NCBI GenBank assembly: GCA_947441615.1
Contig: CANEUH010000005.1
Span: 104,020-168,019 of the forward strand
Reading direction: 5' to 3'
Source of the DNA: Bacteriovoracaceae bacterium
Lineage (GTDB): Bacteria; Bdellovibrionota; Bacteriovoracia; Bacteriovoracales; Bacteriovoracaceae
Length of the DNA stretch: 64,000 nt
Of this stretch, positions 18,423 through 27,437 are shown piece by piece (within the stretch, counting starts at the first letter, position 1; every line of letters begins with the position of its first letter). Under the pieces are notes generated by a model, which did not search any database, was not told the DNA's origin, and worked only from the letters and a program-made list of their open reading frames with translations. The translations under genes were made by a program, and so were the position numbers.

Positions 18423-18770
18423 ATGTATACGGTTGTTGAAATCAAAGGACACCAGTACAAGCTATCAGCTGGTGATCTTATCGACGTTGAAAGAATTGAA
18501 GCTGAAGTAGGCACTACAGTGACTTTCGATCAAGTTCTCCTCGTTGGTGGAACTAAGACTCTTGTTGGTGCTCCAGTTGTTGGCGGTGCTAAAGTAACAG
18601 CGAAAGTTGTTAAGCAAGGTCGTACTCGTAAAATTCTAGTTCTCAAGCGTAAGCCAGGTGCTTACCGTAAGAAAAACGGTCACCGTCAGTGCTTCACTGG
18701 TCTTTTGATCACTGAGATCAATGATGGCCAAGGTGGAGTAACTAAAGCTGAAGCAAAAGCTAAAAAGTAA
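18423..18770 (+). CDS. rplU: 50S ribosomal protein L21
   Basis: 115 residues. The N-terminal MYTVVEIKGHQYKLSAGD strand and the C-terminal RKKNGHRQCFTGLLITEI signature are characteristic of bacterial L21, which binds 23S rRNA domain VI in the large subunit. A strong TAAGGAG ribosome site precedes the ATG. It is immediately followed by rpmA, the usual bacterial order. The short lysine- and alanine-rich tail (KAEAKAKK) extends slightly past the usual end. Confidence 0.98.
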   Translation: MYTVVEIKGHQYKLSAGDLIDVERIEAEVGTTVTFDQVLLVGGTKTLVGAPVVGGAKVTAKVVKQGRTRKILVLKRKPGAYRKKNGHRQCFTGLLITEINDGQGGVTKAEAKAKK

Positions 18771-18803
18771 TTTAAATTAATCAAAGTTTAGGAGAGCTAT
18801 AAT

Positions 18804-19058
18804 ATGGCACATAAGAAATCGGGTGGTAGTACCAGTAACGGTCGTGACTCTAACCCAAAAATGCGTGGTGTAAAAAAATTCGGTGGTGAGCTTGTTGAAA
18901 CAGGTATGATCATCGTTCGTCAGAAAGGTACAAAGTTTCACCCAGGGACAAACGTAAAAATGGGTCGTGATTTCACGATCTATGCTATCTGTCCTGGTAA
19001 AGTTAAGTTCGGTTTCTACAATAAAACGACAAAAATCGTTTCTATCGTTCCAGCTTAA
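18804..19058 (+). CDS. rpmA: 50S ribosomal protein L27
   Basis: 84 residues; the start [18 protein letters not shown] is the classic L27 N-terminus that reaches toward the peptidyl transferase centre, with no extra cleavable extension. It is co-transcribed with rplU (33-bp gap, GGAG ribosome site) and followed by a strong intrinsic terminator before obgE. Confidence 0.98.
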   Translation: MAHKKSGGSTSNGRDSNPKMRGVKKFGGELVETGMIIVRQKGTKFHPGTNVKMGRDFTIYAICPGKVKFGFYNKTTKIVSIVPA

Positions 19059-19086
19059 TTGATCTTTAAAGATAATTACGATAATG

Positions 19087-19118
19087 AAGGGGAGCAGCAA
19101 TGCTCCCCTTTCTTTTTT
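19087..19118 (+). terminator. Rho-independent terminator after rpmA
   Basis: A perfect 10-bp GC-rich stem (19087-19096 with 19101-19110) with a GCAA tetraloop, followed by TCTTTTTT. It separates the abundant ribosomal-protein transcript from obgE, so obgE expression needs read-through or a promoter within about 30 bases upstream of its start. Confidence 0.92.
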
Positions 19119-19146
19119 AGATACGGCCGTGAGGCGCGAAGGTTTT

Positions 19147-20181
19147 ATGAAGTTTATAGATGAAGTTGATATTGAAGTAATCTCAGGTGATGGCGGTAAA
19201 GGTTTCGTCGGTTATCGCCGTGAAAAATATGTCCCTTTAGGTGGACCAGATGGCGGCGACGGCGGGCATGGCGGAAATATCTTTTTCCAAGGTGACGAAG
19301 GCCTAAACACACTCCTCCACTTCCGTGGTTTAAAAACATTCAAAGCTGATCCTGGTGAAAATGGTGCTGGCTCCAACATGACCGGTGCTAACGGAAATGA
19401 TCTCATTTTAAAAGTTCCAGTTGGAACTCTCATTTACCATAAAGAGACGGGTAGTCTTCTGTGTGACATCACAGAAAATGGTCAACTCTACGAAGCATCT
19501 AAAGGTGGGCGTGGTGGATTTGGGAATGCTCACTTTAAAACTTCCACTCACCAGACTCCAAGATTTGCTCAGAATGGAGAAGCTGGGACAGCTATTCCTA
19601 TTCATCTTGAATTAAAACTTCTCGCTGATATCGCTCTTATTGGACTCCCTAATGCAGGAAAATCGACTCTCATTAGTGCCATAAGTGCTGCACGTCCTAA
19701 GATTGCTGACTATCCCTTCACGACTCTTGAGCCCAACCTTGGAGTTGTCGAACTCGGGGATAAAACCATCGTCGTGACTGATATCCCTGGACTCATTGAA
19801 GGGGCAGCTGAAGGTAAAGGCTTAGGAATTAAATTCTTAAAACATATTGAAAGAACTTCGGCCCTTGTTCATCTCATTGATTGCTCTATGTTCCTTGAAG
19901 AATTTGAAGCGATTGAGGCCTATATGACAGTTAGGGAAGAGCTTGAAAAATTTAATCCTGATCTTTTAAATAAAAAAGAAATCGTCTGCTTAACTAAAAT
20001 TGATGCCATGACTGAAGAAGAAATTGAAAAGTTTCGCTCAAGCATGGAGGAACAATTAGACCGTAAAGTCCTTCCCATTTCAGGGGTATCAGGACGCAAT
20101 ATTGATCTCCTTAAGCAAATTATGTTAAAAACCAAAGAAGTGATTCAAGAAGAACAGAAAGAGGTAAAGCGTGGCAAATGA
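19147..20181 (+). CDS. obgE: GTPase Obg/CgtA
   Basis: About 344 residues from ATG 19147 (MKFIDEVDIEVISGDGG is the conserved Obg start; an upstream in-frame ATG at 19084 lies in the terminator and is not used). The glycine-rich Obg fold occupies residues 1-158 and the G domain follows, with G1 GLPNAGKST and G3 DIPGLIEGAAEG. Obg binds the 50S subunit and links GTP/ppGpp levels to ribosome assembly and growth. Its stop overlaps the rsfS GTG start, placing it in an operon with rsfS, rlmH, gpmI and pfkA. Confidence 0.97.
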   Translation: MKFIDEVDIEVISGDGGKGFVGYRREKYVPLGGPDGGDGGHGGNIFFQGDEGLNTLLHFRGLKTFKADPGENGAGSNMTGANGNDLILKVPVGTLIYHKETGSLLCDITENGQLYEASKGGRGGFGNAHFKTSTHQTPRFAQNGEAGTAIPIHLELKLLADIALIGLPNAGKSTLISAISAARPKIADYPFTTLEPNLGVVELGDKTIVVTDIPGLIEGAAEGKGLGIKFLKHIERTSALVHLIDCSMFLEEFEAIEAYMTVREELEKFNPDLLNKKEIVCLTKIDAMTEEEIEKFRSSMEEQLDRKVLPISGVSGRNIDLLKQIMLKTKEVIQEEQKEVKRGK

Positions 20182-20635
20182 ATATATCCAGAATGAAGTT
20201 AATAAAGTCATCTCAAATACACAATTTGAATTCCCACTGAATCATGCCATGGCGACAGCTTGGATTCTCGCTAATTTTAAAGGCGATAATCTTAAAATTT
20301 TCGATCTGAGAAAATCATCAGCTTTAGTTGATTTTGCTGTCGTTGCGACTGCCCAAAACGCTACGCAAACACGAGCGATGATTGATGAAATTGCCTCTAG
20401 CCTTAGAAGCGTAGGTGCCAAAATCGTCTCTTATGAAGGTTATGAATCAGCTGATTGGGTTCTTCTGGATACAGGAGATATTATGGTTCACGTCTTTAAT
20501 GGACCGGCCCGTGACGTGTATGACCTAGATATGGTTTACGCTAAAAATCCTCAAGTCAAAATTCCTGAAGATTTCTATTTTGGAAAACCGACCTCGACTT
20601 CTTCAGATAAAGCAGATCTCAAGGGCTATTTCTAA
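20171..20635 (+). CDS. rsfS: Ribosome silencing factor RsfS
   Basis: 154 residues, GTG start overlapping obgE by 11 bp. The FAVVATAQNATQTRAMIDEI and YEGYESADWVLLDTGDIMVH segments match the RsfS/iojap family. RsfS binds L14 on the 50S subunit and blocks subunit joining under nutrient limitation. About 40 residues precede the conserved domain, slightly longer than E. coli RsfS. It lies in the common obgE-rsfS-rlmH order. Confidence 0.93.
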   Translation: MANEYIQNEVNKVISNTQFEFPLNHAMATAWILANFKGDNLKIFDLRKSSALVDFAVVATAQNATQTRAMIDEIASSLRSVGAKIVSYEGYESADWVLLDTGDIMVHVFNGPARDVYDLDMVYAKNPQVKIPEDFYFGKPTSTSSDKADLKGYF

Positions 20636-20638
20636 ACT

Positions 20639-21100
20639 ATGGCCCGCCAATTTTATCTCATCGTGGTGGGCAAACTTAAAGATAGTCATCTTGAATCCAT
20701 TGAAAGCGATTATCTAAAACGGATCAACAATCCCGAACTCATAATCCATGAGGTGAAGGCTTCAGCTGAAAATAAAGAAGCTGAAGGAGACGCCATCCTA
20801 AAAAAAATTCGTGATCTTTCTCAAGGTGGGAGTGCCCACTCAATCGCTATGACGGAATGGGGAAAAAAGAGTACTTCAGTCGCCTTTGCGGAATGGACTA
20901 AGAACCTCATTGAGCGCCCTGCAAAAATCTTTTTTCTTATCGCTGGCGCCGAAGGGTTCTCTGACGAGGTCTTAAGGGCTTGCCAAGAAAGGATCTCCCT
21001 TTCGGAGCTGACTTTCCCTCATAAGTTGGCCAGAATACTTCTAGTGGAACAACTTTATCGTGCCCAGACCATTAGATCAGGACACCCTTACCACAACTAG
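20639..21100 (+). CDS. rlmH: 23S rRNA (pseudouridine1915-N3)-methyltransferase
   Basis: 153 residues, three bases after rsfS. The SPOUT-fold signatures are present: FFLIAGAEGFSDEVL (SAM-binding knot) and the C-terminal LVEQLYRAQTIRSGHPYHN, with the family-defining final PYH-x. RlmH methylates pseudouridine 1915 in helix 69 of 23S rRNA on the assembled 70S ribosome. Confidence 0.96.
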   Translation: MARQFYLIVVGKLKDSHLESIESDYLKRINNPELIIHEVKASAENKEAEGDAILKKIRDLSQGGSAHSIAMTEWGKKSTSVAFAEWTKNLIERPAKIFFLIAGAEGFSDEVLRACQERISLSELTFPHKLARILLVEQLYRAQTIRSGHPYHN

Positions 21101-21109
21101 GGGAATCGT

Positions 21110-22654
21110 ATGCAAACTATTCAAAATTTGAGCCCTCGAGTCCTTCTCGTTGTGATGGATGGATTTGGATTAACTCAAAATGATTTTAAAAATGCCATCA
21201 AAGCGGCCAACAAGCCAAATCTTGATGATGCTTTTAACCATTATCCCTTAACAATGATTCAGCCAGGTGGAGAGGCCGTTGGTTTACCAAAAGGTGTTTC
21301 TGGAAACTCTGAGGTAGGTCACTTGAATCTGGGAGCAGGAAGACCCGTTCGTCAGGATCTAGTCCGTATTAATGAGTGTATTCAAAATAACACCCTGAAA
21401 AACATGCCAAGACTTCAAGAATTAATCCAAAAAGCGAAATCAGGAACGAAGAGAATTCATCTGATGGGTCTTCTCTCTGACGGTGGTGTTCATGCCCACA
21501 TCAATCACCTTAAAGAAATATTAAAAATACTAAGAGAGCATTCAGATCTTCAACTCTATCTTCACGCTTTCATGGACGGCCGTGATACTTCTAAAGATAA
21601 GGGTGTTAATTACGTTAAGGAAATTCTTGAATGCCCAGGATTTAAATTCGCCAGTATGGGTGGAAGATCTATCGGAATGGATAGAGATCGCCGGTGGAAT
21701 AAAATTGAACACCATTACAAGACGATCACTGGCCAAGGGGAGAGATCAACTCTTAAGCCTCAGGATTATATTTTAGATCAATACAAAAATGGTCTTTTTG
21801 ATGAATTCATCACGCCGGTTCTTTTTACCGAAGATGGGGCAATTAAAAATGGCGACTGTGTTTTCTTTTTTAATTATCGGCCGGACCGAGCGAAACAAAT
21901 TACTTTAGCGATGAATGATCCCAAGTTTACAGAATTTCCAGTTCCAGTGAAACCAGGTTATTTTCTTTGTATGACTCCTTACGTTCAAGATGAGCTTCCA
22001 AATCTTCCATTGCTATTTGATAAAGAAAAAATCAAAGGAACACTCGCTGAATACATCTCCAAAATAGGAAAGAAGCAATTTAAGATCGCAGAAACTGAAA
22101 AATATGCTCACGTGACTTATTTTTTTAATGGTGGGGAAGAAGCTCCTTTCGAGGGAGAAGAGCGCTGCCTAGTGCAATCTCCAAGAGAAGTTGCAACTTA
22201 TGATGAAAAACCAGAAATGAGTGCCTTTGAAGTAACAGATAAATTATTAAACGCCCTAGAGGATAAGTCCTTCAGCTTTTATCTCGTTAATTTTGCCAAT
22301 GCGGACATGGTTGGTCACACTGGAAACTTTGAGGCTGCTATTAAAGCAATCGAAACTGTAGACTCATGTGTTGGGAAAGTTCTTTCTAAATGTGCTGAAC
22401 AAAATATCACTGTACTTCTTACTGCTGATCACGGAAATGCCGATCAGATGGAATACGAGGAAGGTGGGCCACATACCTCACACTCAGACTCAGAAGTTCC
22501 ATTCTGCGTTGTTCACCCAAAACTTCGTGATCAAAACATTATGGTCAATACAGAAAGTAAGACGCTCGCCCTTAAGGATGTTGCTCCCACAGTTTTAAAA
22601 ATTTTAAATATCCCAAAGCCCAAAGAATTTACAGGCCACTCAATATTCATTTAA
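21110..22654 (+). CDS. gpmI: 2,3-bisphosphoglycerate-independent phosphoglycerate mutase
   Basis: 514 residues, normal iPGM length. The phosphatase-like metal site is visible (VVMDGFGL at the N-terminus, TADHGNADQ near the C-terminus) and the catalytic serine lies in VSGNSEVGHLNLGAG. It interconverts 3- and 2-phosphoglycerate in glycolysis using two Mn ions. It directly precedes pfkA, making a small glycolytic pair at the end of the ribosome-assembly operon. Confidence 0.97.
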   Translation: MQTIQNLSPRVLLVVMDGFGLTQNDFKNAIKAANKPNLDDAFNHYPLTMIQPGGEAVGLPKGVSGNSEVGHLNLGAGRPVRQDLVRINECIQNNTLKNMPRLQELIQKAKSGTKRIHLMGLLSDGGVHAHINHLKEILKILREHSDLQLYLHAFMDGRDTSKDKGVNYVKEILECPGFKFASMGGRSIGMDRDRRWNKIEHHYKTITGQGERSTLKPQDYILDQYKNGLFDEFITPVLFTEDGAIKNGDCVFFFNYRPDRAKQITLAMNDPKFTEFPVPVKPGYFLCMTPYVQDELPNLPLLFDKEKIKGTLAEYISKIGKKQFKIAETEKYAHVTYFFNGGEEAPFEGEERCLVQSPREVATYDEKPEMSAFEVTDKLLNALEDKSFSFYLVNFANADMVGHTGNFEAAIKAIETVDSCVGKVLSKCAEQNITVLLTADHGNADQMEYEEGGPHTSHSDSEVPFCVVHPKLRDQNIMVNTESKTLALKDVAPTVLKILNIPKPKEFTGHSIFI

Positions 22655-22663
22655 AGGATCATT

Positions 22664-23638
22664 ATGACGATTTCTCATATCGGTTTACTTTGCTCTGGTG
22701 GTGACTCTCCCGGCATGAACTGTGCCATTCGAGCTGTCGTTCGTACGGCACTATTTAAAGGGATTCAAGTAACAGGAATAAAGCGAGGATATGCGGGCCT
22801 TCTTCGAGGAGAATTTCAGACAATGAATCTTTCCTCAGTTGGAAATATCATTCAGCGTGGAGGCACTATTCTTCAAACCTCTCGCTCTCCTGAATTTATG
22901 AAACCAGAATTCAGAAAAAAAGCAATTGATATTCTTAAGGCCCAAAAGATTGATGCCCTCGTTGTAATTGGTGGAGATGGTTCTTTTAATGGAGCAAAAG
23001 CACTTTGGGATGAGCATCAATTTCCAGTCGTTGGAATTCCGGGGACAATTGACAATGATATTTCAAGTACTGATTACACAATTGGATTTGATACTGCTGT
23101 TCAAACGGCCATTGAGGCCGTCGATAGAATTCGTGACACTGCTCACTCACATGCCAGAACCTTTCTAGTTGAAGTGATGGGGCGAAACTCATCTGCGATC
23201 GCCTTAAAAGTAGGTGTCTGTACAGGTGCAGAAAACGTTCTTCTTCCTCATGAAAAAGTGAATCATCAAAAAATCGTAGACGATATCCAGCGCGGAATTG
23301 CCCGCGGTAAAGATTCATCTATTATTATTGTTGCAGAGGGGCCAGTTGCGGGAAGAAGTTATGAAATCCAGCACATCTTAAAAGATATGCATCACGTTGA
23401 TACCCATGTCGTGATCTTGGGACATATTCAGCGCGGAGGCTCACCTGCCTCCAATGACCGATTCATTGCTTCTCAAATGGGCAACATGGCGGTAGAAGCA
23501 TTACTCTCGAATCAATTCCCAAAGGTCACTGTTGTTCAGAATGGAAAAGTACTTCTGACTGATTTATCTAACTGTACAACAAAAGCTGATAACAACTTTA
23601 ATGAGTACCAAACATTGGCAGAGACGCTTTCAATTTAA
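22664..23638 (+). CDS. pfkA: ATP-dependent 6-phosphofructokinase
   Basis: 324 residues, the bacterial PfkA length. CSGGDSPGMNCAIRAVVR is the ATP-binding start, VVIGGDGSFNGAK the phosphate-binding loop, IPGTIDNDI the catalytic Asp region, and GHIQRGGSPASNDR the sugar-binding/allosteric segment. The Gly in VVIGGDGS fits ATP rather than pyrophosphate use. It catalyses the committed step of glycolysis. Its stop is 10 bp from the end of the opposing SPASM gene. Confidence 0.96.
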   Translation: MTISHIGLLCSGGDSPGMNCAIRAVVRTALFKGIQVTGIKRGYAGLLRGEFQTMNLSSVGNIIQRGGTILQTSRSPEFMKPEFRKKAIDILKAQKIDALVVIGGDGSFNGAKALWDEHQFPVVGIPGTIDNDISSTDYTIGFDTAVQTAIEAVDRIRDTAHSHARTFLVEVMGRNSSAIALKVGVCTGAENVLLPHEKVNHQKIVDDIQRGIARGKDSSIIIVAEGPVAGRSYEIQHILKDMHHVDTHVVILGHIQRGGSPASNDRFIASQMGNMAVEALLSNQFPKVTVVQNGKVLLTDLSNCTTKADNNFNEYQTLAETLSI

Positions 23639-23647
23639 TTGTTAGTT

Positions 23648-24022
23648 TTAATCTCTTTTAATTTTAAGAGTCGCGTTTAGTTCGGAATTTATTTCGAAGT
23701 GACTGCATTGCTGGCAAAATGTCCACTCGGGATCATTTAAGTGAAATCTATCAAGATGAATCTTTGCCATTTTTTTTCTGAAATTCTCATAAGCACCAGA
23801 ATGCCAAATATCTCTCCAGTCTTGCTTATAAGCATCGCCAATGTGGTGCTTCGCTATACAACATGGAACAATATTTCCATTTACTTGAAATCGAATGTAA
23901 CCATACCCAACAAGACAAGGGTTTGATGAGTAAAAGTCAGCGGGAATTCCCCCATTAACAACATCAAAATCCAATTCTTTAATTACAACGTCTTGAGTAT
24001 CTTTTTTAGTTGGAAGTGACAT
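23648..24022 (-). CDS. Stand-alone SPASM-domain protein (C-terminal half of a split radical SAM enzyme)
   Basis: 124 residues. Cysteines in SNPCLVGYGYIRF, GNIVPCCIAKHHIGDA and WTFCQQCSHF, with an IWHSGAYENFRKKM helix between, match the SPASM auxiliary-cluster domain that normally forms the C-terminus of radical SAM/SPASM proteins. Here it is a separate reading frame whose ATG lies 17 bases before the end of the preceding radical SAM gene, behind a TGGAGA ribosome site. This looks like a two-subunit enzyme or a frameshift product. On its own it has no radical SAM motif. Confidence 0.75.
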   Translation of the reverse strand: MSLPTKKDTQDVVIKELDFDVVNGGIPADFYSSNPCLVGYGYIRFQVNGNIVPCCIAKHHIGDAYKQDWRDIWHSGAYENFRKKMAKIHLDRFHLNDPEWTFCQQCSHFEINSELNATLKIKRD

Positions 24023-25439
24023 CGATTAGATCTCCAGAATACTTGTTAATAATTTGATCACAATACTCTTTTTGGAAAACGGTGATGTCTTTTTCTATCG
24101 CATAATCAATTGCTTCTTTTAAAGAGTTTGCCATGGCTTTCAACATCTCCTTTTTAGGGATATAAAGATGATGAATTTCTCCATGAATCTCCATCGGCTT
24201 GAACCAGACTCGCTGCGCACCAAGCTTATGGGCCAATTCAGAAACTTCTTTTAAGTGAAGACAGTTGAGTTTATTTACAACACACATGATTGTAAAAGAA
24301 ACCCCAGTTCCGTTGTTCTCCTCTCTTAATTTCGAGAACAAAGATAAGTTTTGTAAAACTTTTTCATAATTTTTAATTGTTTGCCTTGGTCTCGTCTCAA
24401 TATAAAGCTCAGGGTTTCCGGCAGAAATATTTGCAATAAAATGGAGATCATTTAGTTTATTACCACTTAGTCGATGAAGGCGGTGAATATCCTCACTTTC
24501 TAGGTATTCCATATTTGATAGCACCTCGACCTTAAAACCTCGCTCGCGAGCTGCTGCAATGAAGTCGACTGAATGTTCATGCATGAGGGGGTCACCCATT
24601 CCACCGAACTGAAGATATTTTACTGACCATGGTAAATTTTGAATAATCTCATGACAGGTCACGGGATCAATTTCCATTTTCATGTAATTTTTTGTAACTT
24701 CGGGTAATTCACCTCCGCTACGTTTTTTCATATCAGCTAATGCCTCCGGACCATAAAGCCCACAAAAAACACAACTATGCGTGCAGCGATTTGAAATATC
24801 GATATGAACGTCACTAATCCCTGAAAAAGTATTTTGAGTTTTAATATCCCATTCACGAAAGTAATTGTTCCAAAAAGGAAAATAGACATTAAGTTTAGTG
24901 CATCCACGAATTTTTAAATACTCAAAGACGTCTCTAAATTCTAAGCATCTTTTATTCGTTGGCTCTCCCTCAACATTTAAAACAACCCACTTCGCACCCA
25001 TTTCTACAATACCAGTTATAGTAGGGGCCAAAATTCTCAGATCTGATCCAATCTGAAACTCGACGATTAAATCTTTATCTTGCTCTAACATGGATCTATA
25101 ACGATGGAACATATCCATAAGGTCTCTATCACCAGAATAAATCTGGCCAATGCCTTGATGCTTAAGCCATTTTTCAACTTGATGAGTGGCCCTGATGGCA
25201 AAACCTTTGATACCAAAGGATAGATACTTTTTTCTCCACTCATCAACAGCGAAGTCTTCTGCAGGAATTGATAAAATCACCTCTGATGATAAGAACGTAA
25301 CTTTTTGGAGAAAAATATTTATTTCTTCAGGAAGATCCTTCAGGGAAGGAAGACGAATATAGAAAAGCTCTTTTGGCATGAGCTTTACTAATTTAAAGTG
25401 AGGAATTTTAACTTCATTTACAAGATCTAAGGACAACAT
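24006..25439 (-). CDS. Radical SAM protein lacking its own SPASM tail
   Basis: 477 residues. The first 220 form an extra N-terminal domain with a barrel-like look (IVEFQIGSDLRILAPTI), followed by the radical SAM core with CTHSCVFC (CxxxCxxC) and GGMGDPLMH in place of the usual GGEP. The chain stops where SPASM proteins normally continue into the auxiliary-cluster domain; that domain is the overlapping next gene. Such enzymes modify peptides or small molecules, substrate unknown. The region upstream (25440-25541) holds no other gene and probably the promoter. Confidence 0.85.
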   Translation of the reverse strand: MLSLDLVNEVKIPHFKLVKLMPKELFYIRLPSLKDLPEEINIFLQKVTFLSSEVILSIPAEDFAVDEWRKKYLSFGIKGFAIRATHQVEKWLKHQGIGQIYSGDRDLMDMFHRYRSMLEQDKDLIVEFQIGSDLRILAPTITGIVEMGAKWVVLNVEGEPTNKRCLEFRDVFEYLKIRGCTKLNVYFPFWNNYFREWDIKTQNTFSGISDVHIDISNRCTHSCVFCGLYGPEALADMKKRSGGELPEVTKNYMKMEIDPVTCHEIIQNLPWSVKYLQFGGMGDPLMHEHSVDFIAAARERGFKVEVLSNMEYLESEDIHRLHRLSGNKLNDLHFIANISAGNPELYIETRPRQTIKNYEKVLQNLSLFSKLREENNGTGVSFTIMCVVNKLNCLHLKEVSELAHKLGAQRVWFKPMEIHGEIHHLYIPKKEMLKAMANSLKEAIDYAIEKDITVFQKEYCDQIINKYSGDLIDVTSN

Positions 25440-25541
25440 AAGCTCTAACTACCTCATGGCTTTAAAATTATTTAACCAAGAATTCACGTGAGAGTCCAAT
25501 GACTAATTTTTATTCTCCCTTAATCGACTAAATTGCTCTCC

Positions 25542-26063
25542 CTAAGCAATCTTTGAAGTCACTTTGAACTCTAAATTAGTAATTTGAGCGAGTAACTCTC
25601 TTGCATCTATGAATCCATTTGGGCCATGAATATCATCACTTGAAGAAATAAGGTGAAATTTTTGACCTTCGCATAGGTCTACAAAATCTTTGGAGAATGG
25701 TTCCTCAATGACCCCACTTGGAGTGATTGATCCAATGGCAAAGCAATTATCAAGCTTACTTATAGGAATGAGTCCCGCAAGAAACCAATAATGAAGAAGT
25801 AAGGGATACTCTAACCATTTCACTGAAGAACTCTCAAGATCACCAAGGTCATCAGTAATCTCAATATTTAAAACAAATCTTTTTAGGGGAATTTGAAGAC
25901 CCCTTGATCTTGTTATGAAGACAATTTTTTCTTTTATGAATTTTCCGTATTTACCAAGACCATTAATTTCAAGTCCAGGAACACTCTTCGTTGAATAACC
26001 AAAGAGTGTCACTAGCGAAGGCCCTTTTTTGGTTAAGTAGCAAGTTTGTATTTGAGTTTCCAT
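25542..26063 (-). CDS. Free-standing ComM/YifB N-terminal (Lon-fold, ChlI-like) domain protein
   Basis: 173 residues that align along their length with only the N-terminal domain of ComM/YifB Mg-chelatase-like AAA proteins: PGLEINGLGKYGKFIKEKI, a strand-turn-helix with LQIPLKRFVLNIEI, a DLESSSVKWLEYPLLLHY equivalent of the 'DLPIALG' helix, and CFAIGSITPSGVIEEP matching the FxGELSLDGxL motif. No Walker A or AAA domain is present, so it cannot be the full DNA-uptake helicase. It might be a regulatory subunit or a remnant. The 26064-26161 gap upstream carries a GGGGGA ribosome site and no other gene. Confidence 0.6.
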   Translation of the reverse strand: METQIQTCYLTKKGPSLVTLFGYSTKSVPGLEINGLGKYGKFIKEKIVFITRSRGLQIPLKRFVLNIEITDDLGDLESSSVKWLEYPLLLHYWFLAGLIPISKLDNCFAIGSITPSGVIEEPFSKDFVDLCEGQKFHLISSSDDIHGPNGFIDARELLAQITNLEFKVTSKIA

Positions 26064-26161
26064 TGTTCCCCCTTTTGAATTAGGGAAGCAAAAATGAAAC
26101 CGACAAATAAAATCAGAAGTGCTTAAAATTTAAATCCGAATAAAGCAGCGAGTAAAAAAGA

Positions 26162-27418
26162 TTACTTCTTATAGACGACTTCTAACTCAGGTATATATTC
26201 AAGTATTTTTTGATTTCTGTGAGTATCATAAATGTCATTGTGACGAATGAATTCATGTAAAAGTTCTGGCCTATCTTCTCTCAAGATATATTTAATAACT
26301 CCTCTTAGGGAGGTAATTAATGATTTTTTGTCCCATTCATCATAGTTATTCCAGCCCGATTCTACTTTTTGAATGTAGTTTTCAATTTTTCGAGTGACGT
26401 CCTCACGATAAGACCGAGGTAAGACACTCGGTGAAAAGTGTTCAGGACCAAATAATAAATTGAAATTCGGAATTCTTTTTATGTTCTTAAATTTTGCCAC
26501 ATAATCACAATATTCCGGGATGTGATGAATATTATACGCCTGAATCGTTGGTTGAATCTGACACACTTGAAGATTATATTCTTTAAACTGATTTTCTAAT
26601 TCCCAGAGGTTCGATTCAATTTCATTCCATTTTTGTGGGTAGCGAATAAATTCATTTATCTTTCCAATCCCATCCATTGAAACAAGAAGAATTACTCCCT
26701 TAAATTTCGGCCAAAGTTCTTTGGCTTCAATTGGAATTCGAGTTAAATTTGTGTTGTAAGAAAGATGAATATTGTTCGCTTTTTTCTCATCTGCAATTTT
26801 TCTTAAAAATTTCCAACAATCTTTAATCAGTAATGGCTCCCCACCAGCAAGATGAATGCGTTCGAAATAATCACTATATTGGAAAAGTTCATCCCAAAAG
26901 TGTTCCGATTCATACCAAGTCATGTTTTTGTATCTTTCAGTTGATTGTGGTCCGTACATCAGTTCATATTCAGTAAAAAGTTTTTTGGAACTGTACGGAA
27001 GGCACATTCTGCACGCAAGATTACACAAGTTCCCAAACCTTAAATCAACCCATCGGATCATTGGATCAACAGAAATTTTATTTTGAATTTCTTTTGGAAC
27101 AAGAAAATCCCTATTTGCAGAGATTCTGTAACTCTCGCTGCCTGTATCCTCAATTCTCCAACAACCATCGCAGGATTTATGCTTTGTCCCTTCATGCATA
27201 CTTTTTCTTATTTCTTGCATGAGAAATGAATTCCAATGTCTTCGGATCGCATTAGGCTGACCAGCAAGTATTGTCTCGCCATCGGAGTCTCTTGAGAATC
27301 CTTCAACAGAGGGGCCTAGGCAACAGTTATTAAAATGGCCCATTCCATCAACAAAGAGATGTAGCCAAGGAAGAGAACAAAGAGTGTCTTTCATACCCGT
27401 ATGATAATTTGAATTCAT
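26162..27418 (-). CDS. Twitch-domain radical SAM protein, second copy
   Basis: About 418 residues from ATG 27418 (MNSNYHTGMKDTLCSLPW), chosen because an ATG 78 bases earlier would run through the end of the upstream gene. The radical SAM motif is FGNLCNLACRMC and the GGE motif is LAGGEPLLI. The N-terminal region has CSLPW and CC, then C-DGC-WRIEDTGSE, matching the CxxCWRIED element in the paralogue at 15943-17328. Substrate unknown; paralogues of this type are common in Bdellovibrio-like genomes as far as I recall. It probably shares a transcript with the two small genes upstream. Confidence 0.85.
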   Translation of the reverse strand: MNSNYHTGMKDTLCSLPWLHLFVDGMGHFNNCCLGPSVEGFSRDSDGETILAGQPNAIRRHWNSFLMQEIRKSMHEGTKHKSCDGCWRIEDTGSESYRISANRDFLVPKEIQNKISVDPMIRWVDLRFGNLCNLACRMCLPYSSKKLFTEYELMYGPQSTERYKNMTWYESEHFWDELFQYSDYFERIHLAGGEPLLIKDCWKFLRKIADEKKANNIHLSYNTNLTRIPIEAKELWPKFKGVILLVSMDGIGKINEFIRYPQKWNEIESNLWELENQFKEYNLQVCQIQPTIQAYNIHHIPEYCDYVAKFKNIKRIPNFNLLFGPEHFSPSVLPRSYREDVTRKIENYIQKVESGWNNYDEWDKKSLITSLRGVIKYILREDRPELLHEFIRHNDIYDTHRNQKILEYIPELEVVYKK

Positions 27419-27437
27419 ATAGACCACAAGAAATCGA

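Noticed and set aside
19084..19146. Earlier obgE start at 19084
   Set aside because: It would translate the rpmA terminator hairpin; homologous Obg proteins begin at MKFIDEV (19147).
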